A DNA stretch of 64,000 bases from Idiomarina ramblicola (GTDB taxonomy: Bacteria; Pseudomonadota; Gammaproteobacteria; Enterobacterales; Alteromonadaceae): NCBI RefSeq assembly GCF_003987255.1, contig NZ_PIQC01000006.1, forward strand, positions 124,001 through 188,000. Reading direction: 5' to 3'. Position numbers and translations under genes: made by a program. The notes beneath the pieces are model-generated. The model was not told the origin of the DNA. It saw nothing but the letters and a program-made list of their open reading frames with translations, and did not search any database. Shown piece after piece: positions 8,406 to 17,461 of the stretch. How positions within the stretch are numbered: the stretch's first letter is position 1; every line of letters begins with the position of its first letter.

Positions 8406-10613
8406 ATGAAACAACCCAACTTTCAGAAATCACTGATTGCAGCAGCGGTGGCTACTTTGCTAGGCAGCCCCGCCGCTTTAGCGCAGCAGAATGAAAATAC
8501 TGAAGCGCAAGACGGCAAGCTGGAGCGAATTGAAGTCACGGCACGTCGTACAAACGAGAGCTTGCAGGAGGTACCTGTTTCTGTCAGCGCATTTGGCGAA
8601 CAAGAGCTGGAGCAAAGCGGTATTGAAGACATTACAGAGCTTCAGTTTAAAATGCCGAACACCACTTTCCAGGTCAGCCGGGGCACTAACTCGACGCTGA
8701 CGGCTTACATTCGTGGTATTGGTCAGCAAGATCCACTCTGGGGCTTTGAACCGGGCGTTGGCATCTACATTGACGATGTTTATGTTGCCCGACCTCAGGG
8801 AGCGGTATTAGAAGTATTGGATGTGCAGCGTGTGGAAGTTCTGCGTGGTCCGCAGGGAACGCTGTACGGCAAAAACACCATCGGCGGTGCGATGAAATAT
8901 GTGACTCGTGAACTGACCGGCTATAACGAGTTTGAAATTAAGGGCACAGTCGGTAGTTATAATCAGCGTGATTTAAAAGTGTCGGGTCAAACCGCATTGG
9001 CTGATAACTTTTACGTCGGTGGTGCGTTTGCTACGTTGAACCGCGACGGTTTTGGTGAATTCGTCAATACAGGTGATGAAAACTACAACAAAGAATTGAT
9101 GACGGGCCGTCTGAATGCCAAATGGTTAGTTTCCCGCGACGTGTCAGTAAAATTTGCGGCAGACTGGACAGAAGATGACTCGAACGCTCGAGGCGGGCAT
9201 CGTTTGCTGCCAAGCTTGTTGAGTACGGAACCGGCACTGGACGATGTGTTTGACTCCTATACGGCGATGCCGACCGACAATACGGTTGAAACCGAAGGTT
9301 ACTCGGCCACGGTAGACTGGAATATTAACGACGCCTGGGCATTTAAATCAGTAACGGCTTATCGTGAAGGTTACACCGATACCAATATCGATTTCGATTC
9401 AACAGTCAACCCCGTACTGCTGGTGCCTGCAATTTATGAAGACGAGCAGACGACCCAGGAGTTTCAGTTAAGTTATGGCAGCGACCGCTTTGATTTCATT
9501 GGCGGCTTATATTTTTACGAGGGTGAAGCCTGTGGTGTCTTTGGCACCGTACTTGGCTTACTGGATTTGACCATTGATAACGGCGGTTGTGTTGATACCT
9601 CCAGTGCGGCCTTATTTGGTCAGGGAACCTATCAACTCGATGAGCAATGGGCGGTAACTCTGGGCGGACGCTATACTCGCGATGAGAAAGACGCTGATGT
9701 TTATCGCTATACCTACGCCGGTGTGAAGTTCCTTGATCGTGGCGATTATTCCGCCGACCCTATTGTGGTTAATTCGGATTTCAACACCAAGGAAGACTGG
9801 AGTAAGTTCTCGCCTCACGCGAGTATTCGCTATCAAATGGATCCCAGCCTGATGTTTTACGCCAGTTACAGCAATGGCTTTAAGTCGGGTGGTGTCGATA
9901 TGCGCGCTGATGTATCACTGAACCCCGATGCGCAGAATCCTTACGACCCGGAAGTTGTTGATACCTTTGAAATTGGTGTGAAAAGTGAGCTGCTTGATGG
10001 CCGTTTACGTCTTAACGCTTCAACCTTCTATTCTGATTATCAGGATATGCAGGTGACCGTTCAGCGGGCGATTCCAAGCGGTGTTGCATCGCAAGTTCTG
10101 AATGCCGCAGATTCGACCGTTAAAGGGGTGGAAGTTGAAGGTACTTTTGCCGCAACATCCAGTTTAAACTTCACCGGTTCCATTGGTTATATTAACGCCG
10201 AATTTGACGAAGTGGCGTTCTTTAACCCGGATACCCAGCAAGTGGAAGACGTATCCGGATTGTGGTCTTTTGCGAATACGCCGGAATTGACTGCGAACTT
10301 AGGCTTTAATAAAGAGTTCAGCCTGGCGAGTGGCTCATTAGTCTGGTCAGCAGCGGTTGCCTATCGCGATGAAACGCAGATCTTTGAAGTGCCGTCACCA
10401 CTGGATGAAGAGTCTTACAGCATCGCCAACACCAGTGTCGTTTGGTACTCCAATTCGAGTAACTGGACGGTCGGGCTGCATGCCAAAAATGTATTCGATG
10501 AAGAATATCGTTTATCAGGCTATAACTTCGGTTCTACTTTTGGAGAAAACATTGTGACCGGTTATTACGGCGATCCCCGTACTGTATCGCTTTCTGTCGG
10601 TTATCGTTTTTAA
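8406..10613 (+). CDS. TonB-dependent outer-membrane receptor
   Basis: 735 residues. The signal peptide (residues 1-26, ending SPAALAQQ) is followed by a TonB box (ERIEVTARRT), a plug domain with VPVSVSAFGEQELEQSG and VEVLRGPQGTLYGKNTIGG, and a 22-stranded barrel ending in VSLSVGYRF with the C-terminal Phe typical of barrel assembly. Substrate not determinable from sequence. It is transcribed divergently from the GntP-ligase-hydrolase operon. I infer that it brings the same compound across the outer membrane. It resembles the broad class of receptors for organic nutrients more than siderophore receptors. A terminator follows. Confidence 0.88.
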   Translation: MKQPNFQKSLIAAAVATLLGSPAALAQQNENTEAQDGKLERIEVTARRTNESLQEVPVSVSAFGEQELEQSGIEDITELQFKMPNTTFQVSRGTNSTLTAYIRGIGQQDPLWGFEPGVGIYIDDVYVARPQGAVLEVLDVQRVEVLRGPQGTLYGKNTIGGAMKYVTRELTGYNEFEIKGTVGSYNQRDLKVSGQTALADNFYVGGAFATLNRDGFGEFVNTGDENYNKELMTGRLNAKWLVSRDVSVKFAADWTEDDSNARGGHRLLPSLLSTEPALDDVFDSYTAMPTDNTVETEGYSATVDWNINDAWAFKSVTAYREGYTDTNIDFDSTVNPVLLVPAIYEDEQTTQEFQLSYGSDRFDFIGGLYFYEGEACGVFGTVLGLLDLTIDNGGCVDTSSAALFGQGTYQLDEQWAVTLGGRYTRDEKDADVYRYTYAGVKFLDRGDYSADPIVVNSDFNTKEDWSKFSPHASIRYQMDPSLMFYASYSNGFKSGGVDMRADVSLNPDAQNPYDPEVVDTFEIGVKSELLDGRLRLNASTFYSDYQDMQVTVQRAIPSGVASQVLNAADSTVKGVEVEGTFAATSSLNFTGSIGYINAEFDEVAFFNPDTQQVEDVSGLWSFANTPELTANLGFNKEFSLASGSLVWSAAVAYRDETQIFEVPSPLDEESYSIANTSVVWYSNSSNWTVGLHAKNVFDEEYRLSGYNFGSTFGENIVTGYYGDPRTVSLSVGYRF

Positions 10614-10620
10614 TCCCCCG

Positions 10621-10659
10621 GCCAGCGTTACCTGATAGATGGGCAACGCTGGCTTTTTT
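10621..10659 (+). terminator. Intrinsic terminator after the TonB-dependent receptor
   Basis: A perfect 9-bp stem, GCCAGCGTT (10621-10629) with AACGCTGGC (10645-10653), followed by six T. It starts 8 nt after the receptor stop codon and separates it from the response regulator gene. Confidence 0.88.
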
Positions 10660-10711
10660 CTTCTAAGTCGCTAGCATGGTCACTAACTCACAGTTGAATT
10701 CAGCAGGAACT

Positions 10712-11362
10712 ATGGCCAGAGCAATTATTGCTGATGATCATCCGCTTTTTCGGGCGGCAATGAAGCAGGCGTTAAGTGATAGTTTAGATAGCGATATTAT
10801 TGAAGCCTCAAGTTTTTCTCAGCTAGAACAACAGCTAAAACAATACCCTCAAATTGAACTGGTGTTTCTTGATCTCTCCATGCCGGGTAATCGGGGCCTT
10901 ACCGGGCTGACGGTTTTACGCAGTCAGTTTCCTGATATTCTAGTTGTTATTGTTTCTGCTAATGAGGATACTCGGGTAATACGCCAGGCGATGGCACTGG
11001 GCGCCAGTGGTTATATTCCTAAATCGGTACCGTTACCAGAGTGGCAAACGGCAGTGACAACGGTGTTATCTGGAGACAACTGGCTACCTGAGTCCATGCG
11101 CACCATAAACCTCACTGAACCTGATGCTGAAATGAGTGACTTTGCCAATAAACTTGAGCAACTGACACCGCAGCAATTCAAAGTGTTGCAATGTATAGCG
11201 GATGGTCTGCTGAATAAGCAGATTGCTTATGAGCTTGGGGTACAGGAAACCACCATCAAACAACATGCTTCAGCCATCTTACGTAAACTAAAATGTGTGA
11301 ATCGAACACAGGCCGGCATTCTCTTCCGGCAAATGTTAGATACTTCGGATACGCTTGAGTAG
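10712..11362 (+). CDS. LuxR-family response regulator, CrbR/ErdR/ActR type
   Basis: About 216 residues. An N-terminal receiver (IIADDHPLFRAAM, phosphoacceptor Asp in LVFLDLSMPGN, conserved Lys in GYIPKS) is followed by a LuxR-type helix-turn-helix (LTPQQFKVLQCIADGLLNKQIAYELGV and later KQHASAILRKL). The LDLSMPGNRGLTGL pattern is that of CrbR/ErdR, which activates acetyl-CoA synthetase and related carbon-use genes. The ATG at 10712 has AGGA 5 nt upstream; an in-frame ATG at 10676 lacks a ribosome binding site. Its 3' end overlaps the end of the convergent kinase gene by 27 bp. That neighbour is the matching CrbS-like kinase, so the pair is probably cognate. Confidence 0.85.
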   Translation: MARAIIADDHPLFRAAMKQALSDSLDSDIIEASSFSQLEQQLKQYPQIELVFLDLSMPGNRGLTGLTVLRSQFPDILVVIVSANEDTRVIRQAMALGASGYIPKSVPLPEWQTAVTTVLSGDNWLPESMRTINLTEPDAEMSDFANKLEQLTPQQFKVLQCIADGLLNKQIAYELGVQETTIKQHASAILRKLKCVNRTQAGILFRQMLDTSDTLE

Positions 11363-14300
11363 CCTTTTTAAAGCGCCACTTTTTAATGGTTTTGGAATAA
11401 AGTGTGCATTCGCTTCCAGGGCCTGCTCTCGTAATAGTTCATCGGGATCAGCCGAGTTGATAATAGCTGGTGTGTTGGTGTTCCAGGCTTTGCGCATAGC
11501 AAGGACCAGTTCAATTCCGGTGTTGCCATTATCCAGGTGATAATCCGCTAAAATAAGATCACAAGGTTGATGCAAACGAGCCTGGTTTACATCAGCAGCG
11601 GTGAGTGTTTCAGCTCCCCAGTCGGCCAATAAACCGGCGGTTGCTTCCAGTACCTGGGGGTCGTTATCAATGACTAAAACACGGACGCCCTGCAGTAGCT
11701 GTTCATTAACGGCGAGTCTCTGGGAAACGATGGGGCCAGATGTTTTCTCCCAACCCACAACAGGCAATGTCAGGCTGAAGGCCGTTCCTTTACCCAGCGA
11801 TGACCACAAGCTCAAGTCTATCTTCAACAGTCGGCACATACGCTCAACAATCGACAGTCCAAGCCCAAGCCCGGGATTATCGCCACTGGATTGCAACTGG
11901 TGAAACTCACGGAATATATCCTGTTGCTTGTGTTCAGGAATACCGGACCCGGTATCAATAACACAAATGGTCAGATGGTCTTGCTGTCGTCGGAAACCCA
12001 GCACAATGCGGCCTTGTTCGGTATAGCGCAGAGCGTTAGAAAGTAAGTTTTGTACAATGCGCGTGAGCAGCTTTCGGTCAGTATTAACCAGAGCAGAACT
12101 TTTGTGGTAGTTCAGTTGCAGCTGCTTTTCTGTTGCCATCATCTGATAACGTTCAACTAAGGGTTGCAGGGCCTGATCAATAGAGAAACGTTGATAGTCC
12201 GGCTGTAAGTTACCGGCATCCAGTTTGGTCATATCCAGCAACATTGTGAGCAATTCTTCAGCGTGCTCAAGTGAGCGATGAATGTTTGATGCCAGAGGTA
12301 AATACTGCTGCGGCAGTCTGGACTGCAGCATTTCACAAAATAAACTGGCCGCGTTAAATGGCTGCATTAAATCGTGGCTTACTGCGGCAAAAAAACGTGA
12401 TTTACTTTCATGTGCCCGTTCTTCTGCTTGCTTAGCGGATAATAACTGGCGCGTACGTTGGTCAACTCGTTGTTCCAGCTCTTGATTAATTTTTTGCAGT
12501 TGCTTTTGCGCTTCAATGCGCTCAGTAATATCGCTGTAGGTGGTGACAAAGCCACCGCCTGGCATAGGGTTACCTTGCAATTCTATTGTTAAAGACCCTT
12601 GCTGGCGCTGATAGCGATAAGCGCTTCCGGTGCGCAGATAATTAAGGCGCTTCTGAATTTCCCCCTCTGCGTCGCCATTCTCCGCCGTACTAAGCAACCC
12701 TCGACTGGCGTTGTAGCGCAGCAGTTCTTCAACCGCCATACCGGAGCGGACCAGGCCATCAGGGTAAGCAAAAATTTCCAGATAACGTCGGTTCCATGCG
12801 ACCAGTCTGAGTTTCTGGTCGACTACGCTGATGCCTTGAGGAATGTTTTCTACAGAGGCTTGCAGTAATTCGCGGTTAAACTGATACAGTTTTGACGCTT
12901 CGGTGGCCCAGTCTACGACTCGGGAAACCGGGAATTCCTGTTGTTCCGACACGGTATCGAGCAATAACCGGCTGGCGGAGGTGCCAATGACAGCGGACAG
13001 CTCACGTTCAATACGAACCAGCATCGGTGCGGGCACCATCGATTGACCTTCCGGGGTTAACAGATCCATTCTCAAGCGTTGTTGAATAGCGGCAAGCTGC
13101 TGATCGTCATAAAATCGTGATAACAGGGAGCGTAACCGAGCCCAGGTTAGGCTGGGCTGCTGCGCGAAGCTGTCACTGCTATCAATAAGTGGGGTTTCTG
13201 CCTGAACATTTCTGCTAATCAGAGAAAAGAGCCAGAAGCAGGCGATGTTCGCACCAAGACTTATCAGAACACCGTTGGCAATATCAATATCAGTGACTTG
13301 CGGTTGGCGGACGATAGAGGGGATAAGGAGGAGTGTTAGCCAGAGCGCTGTGCCGACCGCGAGACCAGCTAACACGCCGGTTTGTGTTGCTTTACGCCAG
13401 ATAACAGTGGCCAGAATAGCCGGAGCCAATTGAGCCAGCAGTGCCAGAGACAGCAGTCCTGAATTAACCAACGGCATCGATTCAATGGTGGCCTGGTAGT
13501 ACAAATAGGCCATAAACATGACCACCACCATTGTCATACGTCGAATAGATAAAATGCGGGTTGGTGTGAAACTAAATTGTCGGAGTTTTTGTCGGGTCAT
13601 GCGCAGCCAGACGGGCATAACGACATCGTTAGAAACCATAATACTGAGCGCGAGTAATGCGATAATGACCATACTGGTGGCCGCCGACAAGCCCCCAATA
13701 AAGGCGATAAGAGTAATATCCGGGCGATCCATCATTAACGGAATGGCCAGCAAAAAGGTATCCTGGCTGGCCTGCTCAGGAGCCAAATGCAGCGCGCTTA
13801 ATGCTAATGGCAGTATAAAAAAGTTGATAGCGAAGAGATACAGCGGGAAAGCCCAACGTGCTGTTTTTAATTCATCAGGGTGCGTGTTTTCTACGTAACC
13901 AACATGGAATTGCCGCGGCAGGCAAAACATGGACAAACCACCCAACAGCATATGGACGGCAAAGACATACCCGCCTTGTTCTCGTCCTGCGAGAACGTCC
14001 TGGGTATGTGCGGTTTGAAAACTTTTTTGAAAAAGGTCGGCCAGACCATCAAACACGGTGTAGCTGGCAAATAAGCCAACAATAATAAAAGCAGCCAGTT
14101 TGACCAGCGACTCAAAAGCAATGGCGTCCATTAAACCGGAATGTTGTTCGGCCAGACTCAGGCGACGGGTACCGAACAAGAAGCCAAAGCCAATCATAGT
14201 TAAAGCAACCAGAAAAGATAAATCAAATAACCAGGAAGGGTTGTTATCAAATCCGGTGACGGCGGCAAAACTTGATGTGACGGCGCGCAGTTGCAGAGAA

Positions 14301-14683
14301 ATGTAGGGAACGACAGCGATAAAGGCTGTAATGGCAACCACGCCCGCTAATAAAGGCGATTTGCCATAGCGAGTGCCGATGAGATCGGCAATTGAGGTGA
14401 TATTCTGATGCTTGCAGTAATTGAGTAGTTTCAGCTGTAAGCCGTGGAGCACAATAAAGACAATAATTGCCCCAATGTAGGTTGGTGCGAAGGCCCAACC
14501 GTAATAAGCCGACTGGGTTATGGTGCCGAAAAAGGCCCAGGAAGTGCAATGCACACCCTGAGCTAGAGCGTAACGGTAGGGTTTTACCCGATTGGATGCA
14601 GCGCGGTCACCGCGATAGGCAATGCTGAATAAAATGGTCAAATAAGCAATTGCCGCAAAAACGGTGACTTCGATGCTTAACAT
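11336..14683 (-). CDS. Hybrid sensor kinase with sodium/solute symporter domain, CrbS/MxtR type
   Basis: 1115 residues. Residues 1 to about 490 form a sodium/solute symporter (SSS) domain with about 13 membrane segments. Next come a linker resembling the STAC domain, a PAS domain (ENIPQGISVVDQKLRLVAWN), a long helix, a HisKA box with phospho-His in AVSHDLMQPFNAA, a HATPase domain (NLLSNALRYT, GSGIPEH, GLGLGLSIV) and a C-terminal receiver with Asp in LILADYHLD. CrbS/MxtR kinases sense a carbon source, perhaps by transport, and act on CrbR/ErdR, which is encoded convergently. The upstream TRIC-family gene ends 3 nt before this start, so the two are cotranscribed. The 27-bp overlap with the regulator gene at the 3' end is unusual. 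Confidence 0.9.
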   Translation of the reverse strand: MLSIEVTVFAAIAYLTILFSIAYRGDRAASNRVKPYRYALAQGVHCTSWAFFGTITQSAYYGWAFAPTYIGAIIVFIVLHGLQLKLLNYCKHQNITSIADLIGTRYGKSPLLAGVVAITAFIAVVPYISLQLRAVTSSFAAVTGFDNNPSWLFDLSFLVALTMIGFGFLFGTRRLSLAEQHSGLMDAIAFESLVKLAAFIIVGLFASYTVFDGLADLFQKSFQTAHTQDVLAGREQGGYVFAVHMLLGGLSMFCLPRQFHVGYVENTHPDELKTARWAFPLYLFAINFFILPLALSALHLAPEQASQDTFLLAIPLMMDRPDITLIAFIGGLSAATSMVIIALLALSIMVSNDVVMPVWLRMTRQKLRQFSFTPTRILSIRRMTMVVVMFMAYLYYQATIESMPLVNSGLLSLALLAQLAPAILATVIWRKATQTGVLAGLAVGTALWLTLLLIPSIVRQPQVTDIDIANGVLISLGANIACFWLFSLISRNVQAETPLIDSSDSFAQQPSLTWARLRSLLSRFYDDQQLAAIQQRLRMDLLTPEGQSMVPAPMLVRIERELSAVIGTSASRLLLDTVSEQQEFPVSRVVDWATEASKLYQFNRELLQASVENIPQGISVVDQKLRLVAWNRRYLEIFAYPDGLVRSGMAVEELLRYNASRGLLSTAENGDAEGEIQKRLNYLRTGSAYRYQRQQGSLTIELQGNPMPGGGFVTTYSDITERIEAQKQLQKINQELEQRVDQRTRQLLSAKQAEERAHESKSRFFAAVSHDLMQPFNAASLFCEMLQSRLPQQYLPLASNIHRSLEHAEELLTMLLDMTKLDAGNLQPDYQRFSIDQALQPLVERYQMMATEKQLQLNYHKSSALVNTDRKLLTRIVQNLLSNALRYTEQGRIVLGFRRQQDHLTICVIDTGSGIPEHKQQDIFREFHQLQSSGDNPGLGLGLSIVERMCRLLKIDLSLWSSLGKGTAFSLTLPVVGWEKTSGPIVSQRLAVNEQLLQGVRVLVIDNDPQVLEATAGLLADWGAETLTAADVNQARLHQPCDLILADYHLDNGNTGIELVLAMRKAWNTNTPAIINSADPDELLREQALEANAHFIPKPLKSGALKRLLKRIRSI

Positions 14684-14685
14684 GG

Positions 14686-15300
14686 CTAGTGATCCTGATG
14701 GTCACGGAAGACAGTGAGTGACCAGTTATACTTTATTGCTCCGAGACGAATGAGGAGAGTCGATGCCATGCCAGCAGCTAATGCAATCAGAGGTTGGTAG
14801 GGCACAAGCACCACATAAACCGTAGCACCTACTATACAGGTGGTGGCATAGAGTTCACTTTTTAAAACCATGGGTATATCACGTGCCAGAACGTCACGCA
14901 GCATGCCGCCAAAACAGGCCGATATGGTTCCCATAATGATGGCAATGAAAGGCGAAAACCCGGCAGATAAGGTTTTTTCTGCGCCCATGGTGGCGAAAAA
15001 AGCGAGCCCAAAGGCGTCTGCAACCATCAAAGTGGCCATGGGAATATAAGCTCGAAACCTTAACCAAATAATGGTCAGCAGGGCAGCGATAATAATGGTG
15101 TACAGGTAATTTGGGTCGTGGGTCCAGAAAACCGGTAAACCGAGAATGAGATCGCGCGTTGTGCCACCGCCAATAGCTGTTGCTGATGCTAAAACTAGTA
15201 CGCCAAAACCATCCATTTTCTTACGAAACGCTAATAACGTACCAGCTATCGCAAAAACCGCGACACCAGCATGATCAGTCCAGTAAAATATCAATTCCAT
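14686..15300 (-). CDS. TRIC-type (UPF0126) membrane protein
   Basis: 204 residues with seven predicted membrane segments made of two related halves (GVAVFAIAGTLLAFRKKMDG and LAFFATMGAEKTLSAGFSP). The motifs AIGGGTTRDL and CFGGMLRDVL repeat the G-G-x-x-R-D signature in each half. The family holds bacterial TRIC cation channels and some members linked to glycine uptake; which applies here cannot be told. It is directly upstream of the SSS-histidine kinase in one transcript, which might mean an accessory role in sensing or ion balance (inference). Confidence 0.85.
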   Translation of the reverse strand: MELIFYWTDHAGVAVFAIAGTLLAFRKKMDGFGVLVLASATAIGGGTTRDLILGLPVFWTHDPNYLYTIIIAALLTIIWLRFRAYIPMATLMVADAFGLAFFATMGAEKTLSAGFSPFIAIIMGTISACFGGMLRDVLARDIPMVLKSELYATTCIVGATVYVVLVPYQPLIALAAGMASTLLIRLGAIKYNWSLTVFRDHQDH

Positions 15301-15444
15301 GAGTAATCAAAATGTAGCAATGGTATAACTTAGTTTGTCATTAACCTTTATTGATTCCCAGCACAAATTGATTGGCTATTTGCCATTCATAATTTTATCA
15401 TGGCGCCAACTTCAGAGAGGCTGTTGGGCTAAGGATTAGCGAGA

Positions 15445-16959
15445 ATGAGCGCAACTCAATACACGACAAAACACGCGGTTGATGAACTCGTCAATAGTTA
15501 CCAGCGGGTACCCATGTTAGTTATTGCAACGCACCCGGACAGAACACGGATTGGTGAACGTGCCGCATTAATGGATTTGCATAATCAGGGCAATGATTAT
15601 TTGAGCCGGGTGAAGCCGGAATTTGCTAAAAATGGCAATGTCGGCAGAGCCTTGCTTGACGAATTTATTAGCCGTTCCCCCATTATTTTCCAGCGAGAGC
15701 CAGGCGGTCGAATCAGGCTCAAAGCTCATAGTACTAAAACCACGGTAACGATTGCGGGGCGGGGTGTGCAGGATGAATACATTGTGCAAGAAAAGGAGCT
15801 GGATAATGGTGTTGTCATTGGCTTAAATCACCGCGTCGTTCTACTTTTGAAGTTATTACCGCTGCATGACTCGGCAGTCGATGATAATGATGTGTTGTTT
15901 GGTATCAGTGCTGACATCAGGGCAATTAGACATCGTGTGGAGCAGCTTGCCGGGATGACGTTGCCGGTCATGATAAGAGGGGCTGCTGGTGTTGGGAAAC
16001 AGCAAGCCGCTTATGCTATCCACCAAGCCAGCAACGGTAAGAGCCGGCCTTTTGTCAGCGTCAATCTTGCAGCAATTCATGACGCCGTGGCTGAGGTTGA
16101 ATTATTTGGCAGTGCCCGTAATGAAACTCGACAGCCGGGTTATTTTGAACAGGCCAATGGCGGCACAATTGTATTGGAAGACATAGAAGATGCATCAGTG
16201 AGTGTGCATCGCTTACTTTATACCATTCTTCAAAGCCAATCGGTGGTTCCGGTCGGTACCGACGAAGCACTGCCTATTAATTGTCGTATCATGCTGACCA
16301 GTCATCACGATCCGGCCGGCATTGAAGAGAATTCCATTTTGTCGATGTTGATTGAAAAGTTATCGGCTTATCAGCTATTTATTCCTCCGCTGACAGAACG
16401 CCGGGAGGATATCGGCTTGTTATTTGACTATTTTGTGCGAGAACAATGGCAAAAACTTTATAGTGGTCGTGTTCATGATGTTAAAATTCCTGGTGAACTC
16501 ATGAGTCAGTTGTTGACTTTTCATTGGCCAGGTAATGTGCGTCAGTTACGAAATGTCGCTCGACAGGTGGTTATTGATAGCCGCGAACAGGAACAGTTGC
16601 ATCTTGATCCGCAGCTATTGTCTATGCTGAAGCCTGGCGCAGCGAACGGCCATTGGGAGGAAGAACCCGGGGTTCAACGCAAGCCGAATAGTGTCAGCCG
16701 TAATGAGTTGTTAGAAACCTTGCGCAGCTGTCGATTTGAATTGCAGGCAACAGCAAAGAAGCTGGGAATTTCCCGGGCATCGGTCTATCAACTGATTCAG
16801 CGTTTTGAAGGCGTGCGCACAGCGCAAGATTTATCTGAAGATGAAATTAAAGAAAGCTATGAACTAAATCGCTCCGATACGGAAAGAATGATGTGGGACT
16901 TACAGGTGTCGCAGATAGGCTTAAGACGCCGACTAAAAAGTTTAGGCTATGATATTTGA
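15445..16959 (+). CDS. NtrC-like AAA+ transcription regulator lacking the GAFTGA motif
   Basis: 504 residues. Residues 20-140 weakly resemble an FHA domain (IGERA, SRVKPEF, LNHRVVLLLKLL); this is tentative. Residues 150-380 form a sigma-54-activator type AAA+ domain with an intact Walker A, GAAGVGKQ (179-186), and an altered Walker B, GGTIVLEDIED (consensus GGTLFLDEIGD). The GAFTGA loop expected near residue 225 is replaced by GSARNETRQPG. The C-terminal half ends in a Fis-like helix-turn-helix (ELQATAKKLGISRASVYQLI). Without GAFTGA it should not remodel sigma-54 holoenzyme in the usual way. It may act as a sigma-70 regulator, as TyrR does, or as an antagonist. Targets unknown. Confidence 0.8.
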   Translation: MSATQYTTKHAVDELVNSYQRVPMLVIATHPDRTRIGERAALMDLHNQGNDYLSRVKPEFAKNGNVGRALLDEFISRSPIIFQREPGGRIRLKAHSTKTTVTIAGRGVQDEYIVQEKELDNGVVIGLNHRVVLLLKLLPLHDSAVDDNDVLFGISADIRAIRHRVEQLAGMTLPVMIRGAAGVGKQQAAYAIHQASNGKSRPFVSVNLAAIHDAVAEVELFGSARNETRQPGYFEQANGGTIVLEDIEDASVSVHRLLYTILQSQSVVPVGTDEALPINCRIMLTSHHDPAGIEENSILSMLIEKLSAYQLFIPPLTERREDIGLLFDYFVREQWQKLYSGRVHDVKIPGELMSQLLTFHWPGNVRQLRNVARQVVIDSREQEQLHLDPQLLSMLKPGAANGHWEEEPGVQRKPNSVSRNELLETLRSCRFELQATAKKLGISRASVYQLIQRFEGVRTAQDLSEDEIKESYELNRSDTERMMWDLQVSQIGLRRRLKSLGYDI

Positions 16960-17097
16960 TAATACTGAGTGCGGTTAAACTTTCTGATAGTATAACGGGC
17001 TTATTAAAATTGAATTGTATTTTGGAGTAACTGTCCCCATATCGTGAGATGGTTGTTCAAAGATTAATAATAAATTTAATTTAACTGAGGGAATTTT

Positions 17098-17433
17098 ATG
17101 GACTTTTTTATTAGCTCAGCCTATGCGCAAGACGCAGGTGGCCAAAGTGGCGGTGGCATGGAACTGATTTTCATGCTGGTGATGTTTGCCTTAATCTTTT
17201 ATTTCATGATTTATCGTCCACAAGCAAAGCGTGTTAAGCAACATAAAGAATTGATGGGTGCGTTGAGTAAAGGCGATGAAGTGCTGACTCAAGGTGGTTT
17301 GGTCGGTAAAATCACGAAAGTAAGCGATGAGCAGGATTTTCTTGTTATTGCTTTAACCGATGAGCTGGAAGTAACCATCCAGAAAGGTTCTGTGACTTCC
17401 GTTCTTCCTAAAGGAACAATGAAGTCTCTCTAA
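17098..17433 (+). CDS. yajC: Preprotein translocase accessory subunit YajC
   Basis: 111 residues, the usual length. A single membrane segment (LIFMLVMFALIFYFMIY) is followed by RPQAKRVKQHKELM and a small cytoplasmic domain (LSKGDEVLTQGGLVGKI). YajC joins SecD and SecF beside SecYEG in the inner membrane. secD follows after 28 bp and secF after that, the standard order. The queA-tgt genes normally upstream of yajC are replaced here by the AAA+ regulator, so yajC-secDF likely use their own promoter in the 138-bp gap before it. Confidence 0.95.
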   Translation: MDFFISSAYAQDAGGQSGGGMELIFMLVMFALIFYFMIYRPQAKRVKQHKELMGALSKGDEVLTQGGLVGKITKVSDEQDFLVIALTDELEVTIQKGSVTSVLPKGTMKSL

Positions 17434-17461
17434 TCTCTGACATTAGAAACAGGGGCACGAC

